A DNA stretch of 21,707 bases from Ignavibacteriales bacterium (GTDB lineage Bacteria > Bacteroidota > Ignavibacteria > Ignavibacteriales > Melioribacteraceae), in assembly GCA_007280825.1 (NCBI GenBank), contig QYQI01000122.1, positions 1 to 21,707 on the forward strand. Direction: 5' to 3'. The notes under the pieces were generated by a model. It saw only the letters and a program-made list of their open reading frames with translations. It made no database searches and was not told the origin of the DNA. Position 1 is the stretch's first letter, and each line of letters starts with the position of its first letter. The position numbers and the translations under genes are program-made. Shown here one piece after another: positions 9,099 through 16,040 of this stretch.

Positions 9099-9932
9099 TT
9101 ATTTCAATTTGGTTTGATAAACTCTGAAGTATCCGTTGAAATGATGTTTGATGTCAAAGACTTCAAAATTAATAAGCTCTTTATTGGATAATACTTTCTT
9201 CATTTTTTCTTTTATTACAATCGCATCGGCTTCTACATGTTTCGGAAGTATAAAACTTAGAGTGTTATCTAATACTTGAGGATATTGTTCGTTATTCAAA
9301 ATATTACCCTCTGCTTTTACTTCTGTCATTATTCTAAATCTTAACTTCACAGATGCTTTTTCAACTTCTCTAACACGGCTAAAATTTTCTTGTTCAGAAA
9401 AAACGTCAGAAAGCAATTCTTTTATTTCTGTAGCAACAGTTATTCCACTTTGTTTGATCCTTTCGTTCAACACTTGAGAAAAAGATTTACTTATTAAATC
9501 ATGTGTATTCACTGTTTCAAAGAAACTTCCGTGAACTAAAACGACTTTCATTGAATCTGTTTTTCGACCACGGACTAAATAATAAACATCTCTTTTAGGT
9601 AATGATAAGATCGAATCCCCGGCTTCTTCCATTTGCTTTTTTATTTTACTATTTCCAGTTCCTATTATCTTGGAGATTTCTTTTTCCCCGCTGGGGATTG
9701 TCGAATTAAAAGATGATACTGAATAACTTTCGCTGTCTTTCAATTCTATCAGTTCACCGCCTGTAAATGTTTTTCGGTCTTTATTAAGTTTAATTGCTAA
9801 GTCTGGAAATTTCCCTTTGTTAACACACGAAAGAAGATATTGCGGAAAAGGAAATTGTTCCAAGCTCTTTGTGCTTAAGAAATATTTTTTCTTTAGGTAT
9901 ATTTCCTTAAAGAAATGATAGATTGAATTCAT
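9099..9932 (-). CDS. Putative type II restriction endonuclease, PD-(D/E)xK fold
   Basis: A 277-residue protein not recognised as a named enzyme. It has an N-terminal active-site pattern: Pro43-Asp44 in KFPDLAIKL, then after 18 residues Glu63-Leu-Lys65 in GELIELKD, which fits D...ExK of the PD-(D/E)xK nuclease superfamily. Downstream residues (DVYYLVRGRKTDSMKVVLVHGSFF) look like alternating strands of the same core. Its start overlaps the methyltransferase stop by one base (TAATG), so translation is probably coupled and nuclease made after methylase. Genetic pairing with a DNA methyltransferase is the main reason to call it a restriction enzyme that cuts unmethylated target DNA. Recognition sequence and cut position cannot be read from the sequence. 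No HNH, GIY-YIG or helicase motifs were seen, so types I and III are unlikely. Confidence 0.7.
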   Translation of the reverse strand: MNSIYHFFKEIYLKKKYFLSTKSLEQFPFPQYLLSCVNKGKFPDLAIKLNKDRKTFTGGELIELKDSESYSVSSFNSTIPSGEKEISKIIGTGNSKIKKQMEEAGDSILSLPKRDVYYLVRGRKTDSMKVVLVHGSFFETVNTHDLISKSFSQVLNERIKQSGITVATEIKELLSDVFSEQENFSRVREVEKASVKLRFRIMTEVKAEGNILNNEQYPQVLDNTLSFILPKHVEADAIVIKEKMKKVLSNKELINFEVFDIKHHFNGYFRVYQTKLK

Positions 9933-10843
9933 TAATTACCAAATAGAGTTAGTTTAGCATTTTGCTTTTCAAAATGATTGAAAGAGTCTCCCCATATTTT
10001 CGACAAATTCTCTGTATTAATATATTCAGTATAAAATTTATCAATTAGGTCGCTTTCGCTAATTGTCTGCAATCTTTTTTTGATGTGTTCAGCATTCTTC
10101 GGGTCTATTTCAACACCAATAGAATTCCTTTGAAGTTGTAGAGCAACCGCAAGTGTAGTACCAGTTCCCGCGAATGGGTCAAAAATTGTATCGCCTATTT
10201 TAGAAGAACTCAATATTATTCTAAGCAATAAGGCTATAGGTGATTGTTGTTTATGAATTCTATCTCCACTCTTATCTCGTAGAGCTTCATTCCCGGCGAA
10301 GTAACCTGACGTAAGTTCACGAATATCGTCCCAAACGTCCGTAACAAAAATTCCTGTTTCTCTTTCATATTTATAATTTGAAGGTAGGGGTGGTGAAATT
10401 CTAAGTTTATTAAAAACTCTCGGTCTCTCTCCTTTTGTCGCAAAGGCAATAATCTGAAATTGTTTACCATAACGATTGCTACTGGGAACCGCAGATGTTT
10501 TTTTCTTCCACACAATCAAGTTTTGAAAAGACCAATTCGTCTCACGTAAACATTTCAGAACAAACTCTGTGTTTTTTTCGCGTTGCATAAAATAAATTGC
10601 CCCGCCTTGTGAAGTAAGTTCATATGTGTTTTGGCAAACTTCTTTCATCATTGCCCAATAATCCTCATTCTCCATCAAATCTTCATGGTAGGAATAATCT
10701 TTTCCTTGATTAAACGGTGGATCTAAAAATGTTAGATCTATTACATCTTTGGTTTTCTTCTTTCTAAAAACCTCAAGACAATTATCATTTATAATTTTAT
10801 ATCCCATAGTATATTCTCTATTAACTCTACCATAATTTATCAT
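9932..10843 (-). CDS. Type II DNA methyltransferase, beta-class (N6-adenine or N4-cytosine)
   Basis: A 303-residue SAM-dependent DNA methyltransferase. The catalytic motif IV DPPF (residues 41-44) precedes the SAM-binding motif FDPFAGTGTT (221-230), the IV-then-I order of the beta class (PF01555 type). HKQQSPIALLLRII before motif I is the usual motif X region, and GVEIDPKN follows as motif II. DPPF does not by itself separate N6-adenine from N4-cytosine methylation. Start choice is uncertain: the ATG at 10843 gives 12 extra residues, while the ATG at 10807 starts MGYKIINDNCLEV, closer to the usual N-terminus of the family; neither has a good ribosome site. It lies 10 bp after the stop of a decayed SulP gene and is followed by the putative nuclease gene with 1-bp overlap. 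It should protect host DNA from that nuclease. No controller (C) protein gene is visible. Confidence 0.9.
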   Translation of the reverse strand: MINYGRVNREYTMGYKIINDNCLEVFRKKKTKDVIDLTFLDPPFNQGKDYSYHEDLMENEDYWAMMKEVCQNTYELTSQGGAIYFMQREKNTEFVLKCLRETNWSFQNLIVWKKKTSAVPSSNRYGKQFQIIAFATKGERPRVFNKLRISPPLPSNYKYERETGIFVTDVWDDIRELTSGYFAGNEALRDKSGDRIHKQQSPIALLLRIILSSSKIGDTIFDPFAGTGTTLAVALQLQRNSIGVEIDPKNAEHIKKRLQTISESDLIDKFYTEYINTENLSKIWGDSFNHFEKQNAKLTLFGN

Positions 10844-10853
10844 AAAAATTTGT

Positions 10854-11163
10854 TTAATTCTCTTCCCTTTTCACCGTCGGCACAAAATCTATCGGTCTTC
10901 CAAGTTTTGGCAATCCAAGAATTTCCCGTGCGTGGTCGAGAGCATCATCAAGATTTCCAAAAATATTTTCTTCTCCGTACAAATCAAGTAACCCTGCATG
11001 AGTAAAAGCAAACAGCGGCTGTGTGTGAACACCCGAAAGCAATTCCAAAAGCAATTGCAAGTGGAAGTGCAACAATACCTACAATTATTCCGGCGGTAAA
11101 ATCTTTAATGAATCGTTCACGTGTGATGGTTTTATAGATTGTGAAGATTTTTGGCTTTAACAT
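10854..11163 (-). pseudogene. SulP-family anion transporter remnant: N- and C-terminal pieces joined by an internal deletion
   Basis: Reading leftward from the ATG at 11163, the first 41 codons (MLKPKIFTIYKT..., then DFTAGIIVGIVALPLAIAFGI) match the start of SulP sulfate/bicarbonate-type permeases, including the first helix. Around 11035-11041 the frame shifts and the sequence continues as LSGVHTQPLFAFTHAG, then EENIFGNLDDALDHAREILG, the C-terminal STAS domain of the same family, down to a TAA at 10854. The expected roughly 450 residues of membrane domain between them are gone, which implies about 1.3 kb deleted, and the two halves are out of frame. The result cannot transport. Both pieces keep good family similarity, so the deletion looks recent. 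It sits directly upstream of the restriction-modification genes on the same strand. Confidence 0.85.
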
Positions 11164-11226
11164 TTTAAACTTATGTTTATTGAACTGTGATGCAAATTTA
11201 AATTAATAAAAGGAAAGATGCGAAGG

Positions 11227-11294
11227 AATGAAACACAGATCTGCTTACCTCGGGCAAGTTTAACTGTTCTAAAGAATTAAATCTGCACGCTGTT
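11227..11294. repeat. Short repeat-like intergenic element downstream of acr3
   Basis: The right end ATCTGCACGCTGTT (11281-11294) and the left end ACACAGAT (11233-11240) resemble the ends of the 82-bp element at 12778-12859. The interior differs. The element lies immediately after the acr3 stop (minus strand). The relation is by eye and the ends are short. Confidence 0.3.
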
Positions 11295-11296
11295 TT

Positions 11297-12334
11297 CTAA
11301 AAAAAATTTTTCTGTAACCACAATGCAACATTCACCAAGCTGATAAGAACTGGTACTTCTACAAGCGGTCCGATCACTGCAGCGAATGCTTCACCGCTGT
11401 TGATTCCGAAAACTGCTATTGCAACAGCAATAGCTAATTCAAAATTGTTGCTTGCCGCCGTGAATGAAAGCGTTGCTGTTTTGGAATAATCCGCGCCGAT
11501 TTTTTTGCCAAGATAGAATGAAACAAAAAACATTATTACAAAATAAATTACAAGAGGAATTGCAATCCGAATTACATCCAGCGGAATCTTAACTATGTAT
11601 TCTCCCTTCAACGAGAACATAACAATGATTGTAAAGAGTAGAGCAATCAAAGTTATAGGACTAATCTTCGGAATAAACTTTGTCTGATACCATTCCTTGT
11701 TTTTCAGTTTAATCAATGTAAAGCGTGTAATTATTCCGGCTATGAAAGGAATTCCGAGATAAATAAAAACACTCTCCGCAATTTGTCCGATTGTTATATC
11801 AACTTTGAAAGATTGTAAACCGAACCAGTTAGGTAAAACTGTTAAGAACACATAAGCATAAACCGAAAAGAAGAGCACTTGAAAAATTGAGTTAAACGCA
11901 ACCAAACCGGCAGCATATTCTGTGTCTCCTTTTGCAAGTTCGTTCCATACAATTACCATTGCAATACACCTCGCCAGCCCAATCATTATTAATCCAGCCA
12001 TATAATGCGGGTAGTCTTGTAAAAATATTACGGCAAGAAAAAACATCAGTATTGGTCCGATGATCCAATTCTGTACAAGTGAAAGTGATAATAGTTTAAC
12101 ATTTTTAAAAACATCGCCGAGTTCTTCATACTTAACTTTTGCAAGTGGAGGATACATCATTAATATCAATCCAATCGCAATGGGAATGTTCGTCGTACCG
12201 GATTGAAATGAATTCCAGAAATTTACAATTCCCGGAAAGAGATAGCCGGAAAAAACTCCGATAAACATTGCGAGAAATATCCAAAGAGTTAAATAACGAT
12301 CAAGGAATGAAAGTCTTTTTGTAAGAGTTGTCAT
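11297..12334 (-). CDS. acr3: Arsenite efflux transporter, ACR3 family
   Basis: A 345-residue inner-membrane protein with about ten hydrophobic segments that exports arsenite. It carries the two landmark residues of ACR3 carriers: the helix-4 cysteine, Cys123 in GLARCIAMV, and Glu299 in AASNNFELAIAVAIAVFG. The long N-terminal segment (LSFLDRYLTLWIFLAMFIGV) and IGLILMMYPPLAKVKYEEL are typical of the family, which is unrelated to E. coli-type ArsB. Its ATG overlaps the stop of arsC by four bases (ATGA), so it is translationally coupled to the arsenate reductase that supplies its substrate. It is the last gene of the arsR-arsM-arsC-acr3 operon. Confidence 0.95.
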   Translation of the reverse strand: MTTLTKRLSFLDRYLTLWIFLAMFIGVFSGYLFPGIVNFWNSFQSGTTNIPIAIGLILMMYPPLAKVKYEELGDVFKNVKLLSLSLVQNWIIGPILMFFLAVIFLQDYPHYMAGLIMIGLARCIAMVIVWNELAKGDTEYAAGLVAFNSIFQVLFFSVYAYVFLTVLPNWFGLQSFKVDITIGQIAESVFIYLGIPFIAGIITRFTLIKLKNKEWYQTKFIPKISPITLIALLFTIIVMFSLKGEYIVKIPLDVIRIAIPLVIYFVIMFFVSFYLGKKIGADYSKTATLSFTAASNNFELAIAVAIAVFGINSGEAFAAVIGPLVEVPVLISLVNVALWLQKNFF

Positions 12335-12756
12335 TTCAATTCTCTAATAATTTTCTGATAGAATGCCGTAAATTCCTCAACTATTTCATCCCGCACCCGC
12401 CTGTAAACGGGAATAACGTCTTCTTCGGTTCCGGTTGCGTCTGCAGGATCATCAAAACCAATGTGAAGTTTGTGTTTTACATTTCCTGTAAACACCGGAC
12501 AAGTTTCTTTTGCGTTGTCACAAACAGTGATCACATAATCGAAAGATTGATTAATAAATTGATCAACATTTTTAGAATTTCCTTTGCTGATATCTATCCC
12601 GATTTCGTCCATCACTTTGATCGCATTCGGATTTACGCGTTGTGCGGGATTTGTCCCGGCAGAAAAAACTTCGTGAGAAGAATCGAGTGATTTCAAAAAT
12701 CCTTCCGCCATTTGACTGCGGCATGAGTTGCCTGTACACAGAATTAAAATTTTCAT
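12331..12756 (-). CDS. arsC: Arsenate reductase, thioredoxin-coupled, LMW phosphatase fold
   Basis: A 141-residue cytoplasmic enzyme reducing arsenate to arsenite. The N-terminal P-loop CTGNSCRS holds nucleophile Cys7 and Arg13; Cys79 and Cys86 in VCDNAKETC form the redox relay that is resolved by thioredoxin in the S. aureus/B. subtilis class. FDDPADA (101-107) supplies the general-acid aspartate region. Length and all three cysteines match active enzymes of this class (it is not the glutaredoxin-linked E. coli type). AAAGGGA lies 5 nt before the ATG, a good ribosome site. The stop overlaps the acr3 start (ATGA). A 107-bp gap separates it from arsM upstream. Confidence 0.95.
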   Translation of the reverse strand: MKILILCTGNSCRSQMAEGFLKSLDSSHEVFSAGTNPAQRVNPNAIKVMDEIGIDISKGNSKNVDQFINQSFDYVITVCDNAKETCPVFTGNVKHKLHIGFDDPADATGTEEDVIPVYRRVRDEIVEEFTAFYQKIIRELK

Positions 12757-12777
12757 CGTTTCCCTTTCTGATTTCTT

Positions 12778-12859
12778 AATAGCACACAGATTGAACGGAT
12801 CAAATAGATAAGAACTAATCTGTTAAAATTTATTCAATCTATTAGATCTGCATGCTATT
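12778..12859. repeat. 82-bp intergenic element with imperfect terminal inverted repeats
   Basis: AATAGCACACAGAT (12778-12791) and ATCTGCATGCTATT (12846-12859) are inverted copies matching at 12 of 14 positions. Inside are further inverted words, such as AATAGAT and ATCTATT. The element fills most of the gap between arsM and arsC. It has no coding capacity and no clear target duplication. Its ends resemble those of the stretch after acr3. It may be a small MITE-like or REP-like repeat, or an RNA processing/attenuation hairpin in the operon mRNA. Confidence 0.45.
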
Positions 12860-12863
12860 CAAT

Positions 12864-13673
12864 TTAATTTTTTTCTGCTATTACGGTTATGCTGAAAATA
12901 CCAACTTTACTTTCGCGGTATTGTTTCAGTTCTGCTTCGGGTAAATAATCTTTTAAGATTTCATCCGGCAGGTCAATAACTTTTGTTTTTTTAATTTCTA
13001 CATTCTTGAAACCGGTTTCTTTAATTATTCTTAAATATTCATCCTGCTGAATTGCACCGGCGACACATCCGGCGTACATCATTGCTGATTTTTTCAAGTT
13101 AGCCGGTAATTCTCCTTTGATCACTATATCAGAAACGCAAAAATGTCCGTTGTCTTTTAGTATTCTATAAATTTCTGCAAACGCTTTTTGTTTACTCGGT
13201 ACAAGATTCAAAACACAATTGCTAACAACAACATCGGCAATAGAATTTTCGAGCGGCATAGCTTCAATTTCACCAAGATAGAATTCAACATTTTTATAAC
13301 CGAGCTTTTGATTATTACGGTTTGCTTTATCAATCATCTCTTGCGTCATATCAATCCCAATTACTTTCCCTTCATCGCCGACTAATGCACGTGCAACAAA
13401 AACATCGTTACCCGCACCGCTGCCAAGATCAACAACAACATCGCCTTTTTTTATTCCGGCAAATTCGGTCGGCAGTCCGCATCCCAAACCGAGATCAGCA
13501 TCGGCAACGTATCCGTCAAGATGATTGTATTCATCCTGCATTACTGAGTAGCCCACAATTTTATTGTCCGTCGTTCCGCAGCAGGAAGATGGTCCACAGC
13601 ATGAACCAGATTGTTTCGCAATCTGTCCGTATTTCTCTTTTACCATTTCTTTTATTTCTTTTTCGTTCTGCAT
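12864..13673 (-). CDS. arsM: Arsenite S-adenosylmethionine methyltransferase
   Basis: A 269-residue class I SAM methyltransferase that methylates arsenite to methylated, partly volatile species. The start at 13673 is chosen over 13691 because AAGGAG lies 7 nt before it and the earlier ATG overlaps that site. The SAM motif is VVDLGSGAGND (80-90). Three cysteines in the ArsM positions, Cys65 (GLGCGLP), Cys153 (SNCVLNLV) and Cys203 (YAGCVAGA), fit the As(III)-binding set. An N-terminal SCCGPSSCCG segment with two Cys pairs (25-26, 31-32) is common in bacterial relatives and may capture arsenite. The ribosome site and first codons lie inside the 3' end of arsR (22-bp overlap), tying its translation to the regulator. 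Confidence 0.93.
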   Translation of the reverse strand: MQNEKEIKEMVKEKYGQIAKQSGSCCGPSSCCGTTDNKIVGYSVMQDEYNHLDGYVADADLGLGCGLPTEFAGIKKGDVVVDLGSGAGNDVFVARALVGDEGKVIGIDMTQEMIDKANRNNQKLGYKNVEFYLGEIEAMPLENSIADVVVSNCVLNLVPSKQKAFAEIYRILKDNGHFCVSDIVIKGELPANLKKSAMMYAGCVAGAIQQDEYLRIIKETGFKNVEIKKTKVIDLPDEILKDYLPEAELKQYRESKVGIFSITVIAEKN

Positions 13674-13999
13674 GATTTTGCTCCTTTGCATGTATAAAGA
13701 TTAAAAATAATTTCAAACTCTTTTTTTGCTTTATTCAAATTATCTGGGTTCACACAGTAACATACTTTTGGTCCGTCTATATCGCCTTTGATTAACCCAA
13801 CACGTTGTAATTCTTTCAAATGCTGAGAAACAGTTGATTGTGCAAGCGGCAATAATTCAACAATATCTCCGCACATACAAACATCCATTTCTGTTAGGAT
13901 TTTTAATATTTGAATTCTTGCCGGATGAGATAAAGCTTTTGCAATATCTGCGAGATAGATAGCTTCTTTTTCGAATTCATTGATTTTGGCGGTTGCCAT
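13652..13999 (-). CDS. arsR: Arsenic-responsive ArsR/SmtB family repressor
   Basis: A 115-residue winged-helix repressor that leaves DNA when it binds As(III). The start at 13999 is supported by AAGGA six nt upstream; longer in-frame starts at 14020 or 14053 would run through the palindromic operator candidate. ALSHPARIQILKIL is the family N-terminal helix; Cys41 and Cys43 in DVCMCGDIV are the classical alpha-3 arsenic-binding pair; the recognition helix is LAQSTVSQHLKELQ (52-65). Extra cysteines occur at 80, 82, 104 and 110. It is the first gene of the operon and overlaps arsM by 22 bp, so it should control arsM, arsC and acr3 together with itself. Confidence 0.94.
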   Translation of the reverse strand: MATAKINEFEKEAIYLADIAKALSHPARIQILKILTEMDVCMCGDIVELLPLAQSTVSQHLKELQRVGLIKGDIDGPKVCYCVNPDNLNKAKKEFEIIFNLYTCKGAKSCRTKKK

Positions 14000-14018
14000 T
14001 ATGATTCCTTTATCGTTC

Positions 14019-14053
14019 ATCGTAAATATACGATAGATAAGACGACGAGGCAA
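14019..14053 (-). promoter_or_regulatory. Candidate ars promoter with overlapping ArsR operator
   Basis: ATCGTA-AATA-TACGAT (14019-14034) is a 6-bp-arm perfect palindrome just upstream of arsR. On the minus strand it contains TATATT (14024-14029), a good -10 box, with TTGCCT (14048-14053) 18 bp upstream as -35. ArsR bound to the palindrome would cover the -10 box, which explains autorepression. The site assignment is inference from position and symmetry. Confidence 0.5.
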
Positions 14054-14083
14054 GAGAAAAGTTTCATTTTATTTTTAATAAAT

Positions 14084-14105
14084 AAAAAAACCCTCGAATT
14101 GAGGG
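14084..14105 (-). terminator. Intrinsic terminator of the M28 peptidase gene
   Basis: On the minus strand CCCTC-AATTC-GAGGG is followed by TTTTTTT and more T-rich sequence, 26 nt after the peptidase stop. It separates the peptidase transcript from the ars promoter immediately downstream. Confidence 0.85.
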
Positions 14106-14131
14106 CTTAAAATATTAACGGAAATAGTATT

Positions 14132-15730
14132 TTACTGCCGGCGTCTCTGGCGTGGCTGTTCTTCTTCCGGTTTTTTATCAACTACCAATTTATGATCAAG
14201 ATTTGCAACCTGCAGCGCTACGCTTGAAGATAGTATTGCTGTTTTTAATATTTTTTCAAAATTAATTTTATCAACATCGTCAGTCGGTTTGTGATAATCA
14301 ATTCTCATGTCATCGAAGAAAAAAACTACCGGAATTCCTTTTCTAGCAAAATTATAATGATCGCTCCGTGAGTAAAAACGGTTCGGGTCATTCGGATCAT
14401 CATATTTGTAATTTAGATTATACTTAACTGTTTCAGAATTTACTTCTTTTACAATATTTCCAAATTCTGTGCTTAATTTATTCGAACCGATACAGTGAAG
14501 TGAATCAATGCTTTCCCGTCCTACCATATCCATATTAATATCAACAATTACGTCTTTCATAAAACTTCCGTTCTCTGTTGCATATCTTGAACCAAGCAAA
14601 CCCTTTTCTTCACCGGTATTAAAAATGGCAAGAATTGATCTTTTGTTTTTTCTTTCGGCTGAAAGCATACGCATTGATTCCAAAACAGCTACAGTACCGG
14701 AACCGTCATCATCTGCGCCATTGCTTACAACCCCGCCTCGCATACCTAAATGATCGTAGTGTGCACTGATAACAATAAATTCGTTTTTTAATTTTGGGTC
14801 CGTACCTTCGATTAAACCGATAACATTTCTTGCACTCGCTATTTTCGAAAATGGCCTTACGTCATACTTAAGTTTTTTATTTATTTCAAAAGATTGCAGT
14901 GGTTCTTTCGCTTTCAATAATTCATTTAATTTTTCGTATGAATATTTTTCACTGGTTAATATTTTTTCTACAAATTTTTCACCAACAGTAAAAACTGGAA
15001 TATTTTTAACTACTTCTTGCGGCTCTTTCGAAATAAAAGAAATTGATGGTTGAGTGCCAAACTCCTTAAAACGGTTCCAGAAGGATTTCAACCGCTCGTC
15101 AACAATTATAAAAACTCCAACAGCTCCTTTCTCTTTTGCAAGTTTTACTTTTGCATCAGGGTTAAACAAGTTCATCATCATTACGTCCGGTGCATTAACT
15201 TTATCTCTTTGAGGTTCTCCGCTCAATATCAAAACGGTCTTCCCTTTTACATCAATATTTGCGTAGTCATCATAATTGTATTCCTTCTGAGTTAGACCAT
15301 ACCCGGCAAATACAATTCCGGTTGTTTGTTTTGCAAAAGATGAATCGGCATATCCTCGACCTGATCTTATAAAATCATCGCCCAGAACAAAATCGAAAAT
15401 TGGTGAGCTTGAATTATCAAGCAGAGCGAGTTTCGATTCAATTGCATAACCGGACGAAAGAAGATCAAAATTTTGAAAATATGTGCCGTTATCTCCGTAT
15501 GGTCTTACTTCGTACTTTTCTAATTCAGAAGCAATGAACAGTGAAGCTAACTTCTCTCCATGTGTAGTTGCTTCTCTTCCTTCAAATTCATCCGATGCCA
15601 GCACTTGAAGATTTGCTTTCAAATGTGTGATGCTTGATCTATCATTTACTTTAATCTGAGCAAACAGAAATTGCGTTGAGAGTAACAATAACGATGAAAA
15701 AAAGATCGTGAAAGGAAACCGTGTTCTCAT
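14132..15730 (-). CDS. Secreted M28-family zinc metallopeptidase with PA domain
   Basis: A 532-residue exported aminopeptidase-like enzyme. Signal peptide at 1-24 (cleavage after LFA). Residues about 110-250 form a protease-associated (PA) insert (GIVFAGYGL, DVKGKTVLILSGEP). The M28 core shows the two-zinc ligand set: His324 in SAHYDH, bridging Asp341 in NGADDDGSG, catalytic Glu374 and ligand Glu375 in NTGEEKG, Asp401 in NMDMVGR, and His458 in SRSDHYNF. It probably releases N-terminal amino acids from peptides in the periplasm or outside the cell. The tail is basic and Gln/Arg-rich (QPRQRRRQ). GAGGA before the ATG is a clear ribosome site. It is transcribed divergently from the tricorn-like protease gene and ends at its own terminator. 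Confidence 0.92.
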   Translation of the reverse strand: MRTRFPFTIFFSSLLLLSTQFLFAQIKVNDRSSITHLKANLQVLASDEFEGREATTHGEKLASLFIASELEKYEVRPYGDNGTYFQNFDLLSSGYAIESKLALLDNSSSPIFDFVLGDDFIRSGRGYADSSFAKQTTGIVFAGYGLTQKEYNYDDYANIDVKGKTVLILSGEPQRDKVNAPDVMMMNLFNPDAKVKLAKEKGAVGVFIIVDERLKSFWNRFKEFGTQPSISFISKEPQEVVKNIPVFTVGEKFVEKILTSEKYSYEKLNELLKAKEPLQSFEINKKLKYDVRPFSKIASARNVIGLIEGTDPKLKNEFIVISAHYDHLGMRGGVVSNGADDDGSGTVAVLESMRMLSAERKNKRSILAIFNTGEEKGLLGSRYATENGSFMKDVIVDINMDMVGRESIDSLHCIGSNKLSTEFGNIVKEVNSETVKYNLNYKYDDPNDPNRFYSRSDHYNFARKGIPVVFFFDDMRIDYHKPTDDVDKINFEKILKTAILSSSVALQVANLDHKLVVDKKPEEEQPRQRRRQ

Positions 15731-16040
15731 TTTATCCTCTGTTAGAAATTATTATTCGCTTGTTGGTTAATAAAAATTGAGTTGAAATTAAGCAATTATT
15801 TTTTCTTATACATTCATTTAACAATATTTAACGTTTCTAATTAGTAAATGAAATTATTATGTTGTAACCGGAGACTAGGTTTAACAGACCAAGGCGGCGG
15901 ACTTAGATGGACGCTGCCGTCTCCGTTTATTCACTGTATCTAGATAAATTTCTTTGTAAATTTTTCCCAAATGAAAGGCGGTTTTGAATTTCTCACGTCT
16001 AATTACACACTAAAGTTTTTTAATCATTACAAGAGGACTT
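15731..16040. other. Divergent intergenic region (310 bp) between the two secreted-protease genes
   Basis: It is AT-rich except for one GC-rich structured stretch at 15869-15925, described separately. It must hold promoters for both flanking genes, but no convincing -35/-10 pair stood out. No open reading frame of note is present. Confidence 0.6.
15869..15925. ncRNA. Compact GC-rich three-way-junction element (structured RNA or MITE/REP-like repeat)
   Basis: As plus-strand RNA: P1 CGGAGAC (15869-15875) pairs perfectly with GTCTCCG (15919-15925). Inside, P2 is GGTT/GACC (15878-15881 with 15887-15890, one G-U) with loop TAACA. P3 is GGCGGCG/CGCTGCC (15893-15899 with 15912-15918, one G-U) with a 12-nt loop GACTTAGATGGA. 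Junction linkers are UA, AA and zero, so P3 can stack on P1. The stretch is much richer in G and C than its flanks. I do not recognise a known Rfam class. It could be a 5' leader element of the protease gene 115 nt downstream, or a mobile palindromic repeat; G-U pairs weakly favour the plus strand as the RNA. Confidence 0.5.

Noticed and set aside
10854..11075. Reading the SulP tail as a free-standing 73-residue gene
   Set aside because: Its first residues are SulP N-terminal sequence in the wrong frame, and the in-frame SulP start at 11163 shows it is a deletion product.
12328..12690. 120-codon plus-strand frame across arsC
   Set aside because: It is the antisense of arsC, which has all catalytic residues and a good ribosome site; the plus frame shows no family motif.
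9099..13999. Treating the R-M, SulP scar and ars genes as one defence island or a new system
   Set aside because: No integrase, transposase, attachment repeat or additional defence gene is visible; the ars operon and R-M module are each self-sufficient known types.
14508..14753. Plus-strand open frames inside the M28 peptidase gene
   Set aside because: They lie opposite a well-supported minus-strand gene, have no family features and look like antisense shadows.
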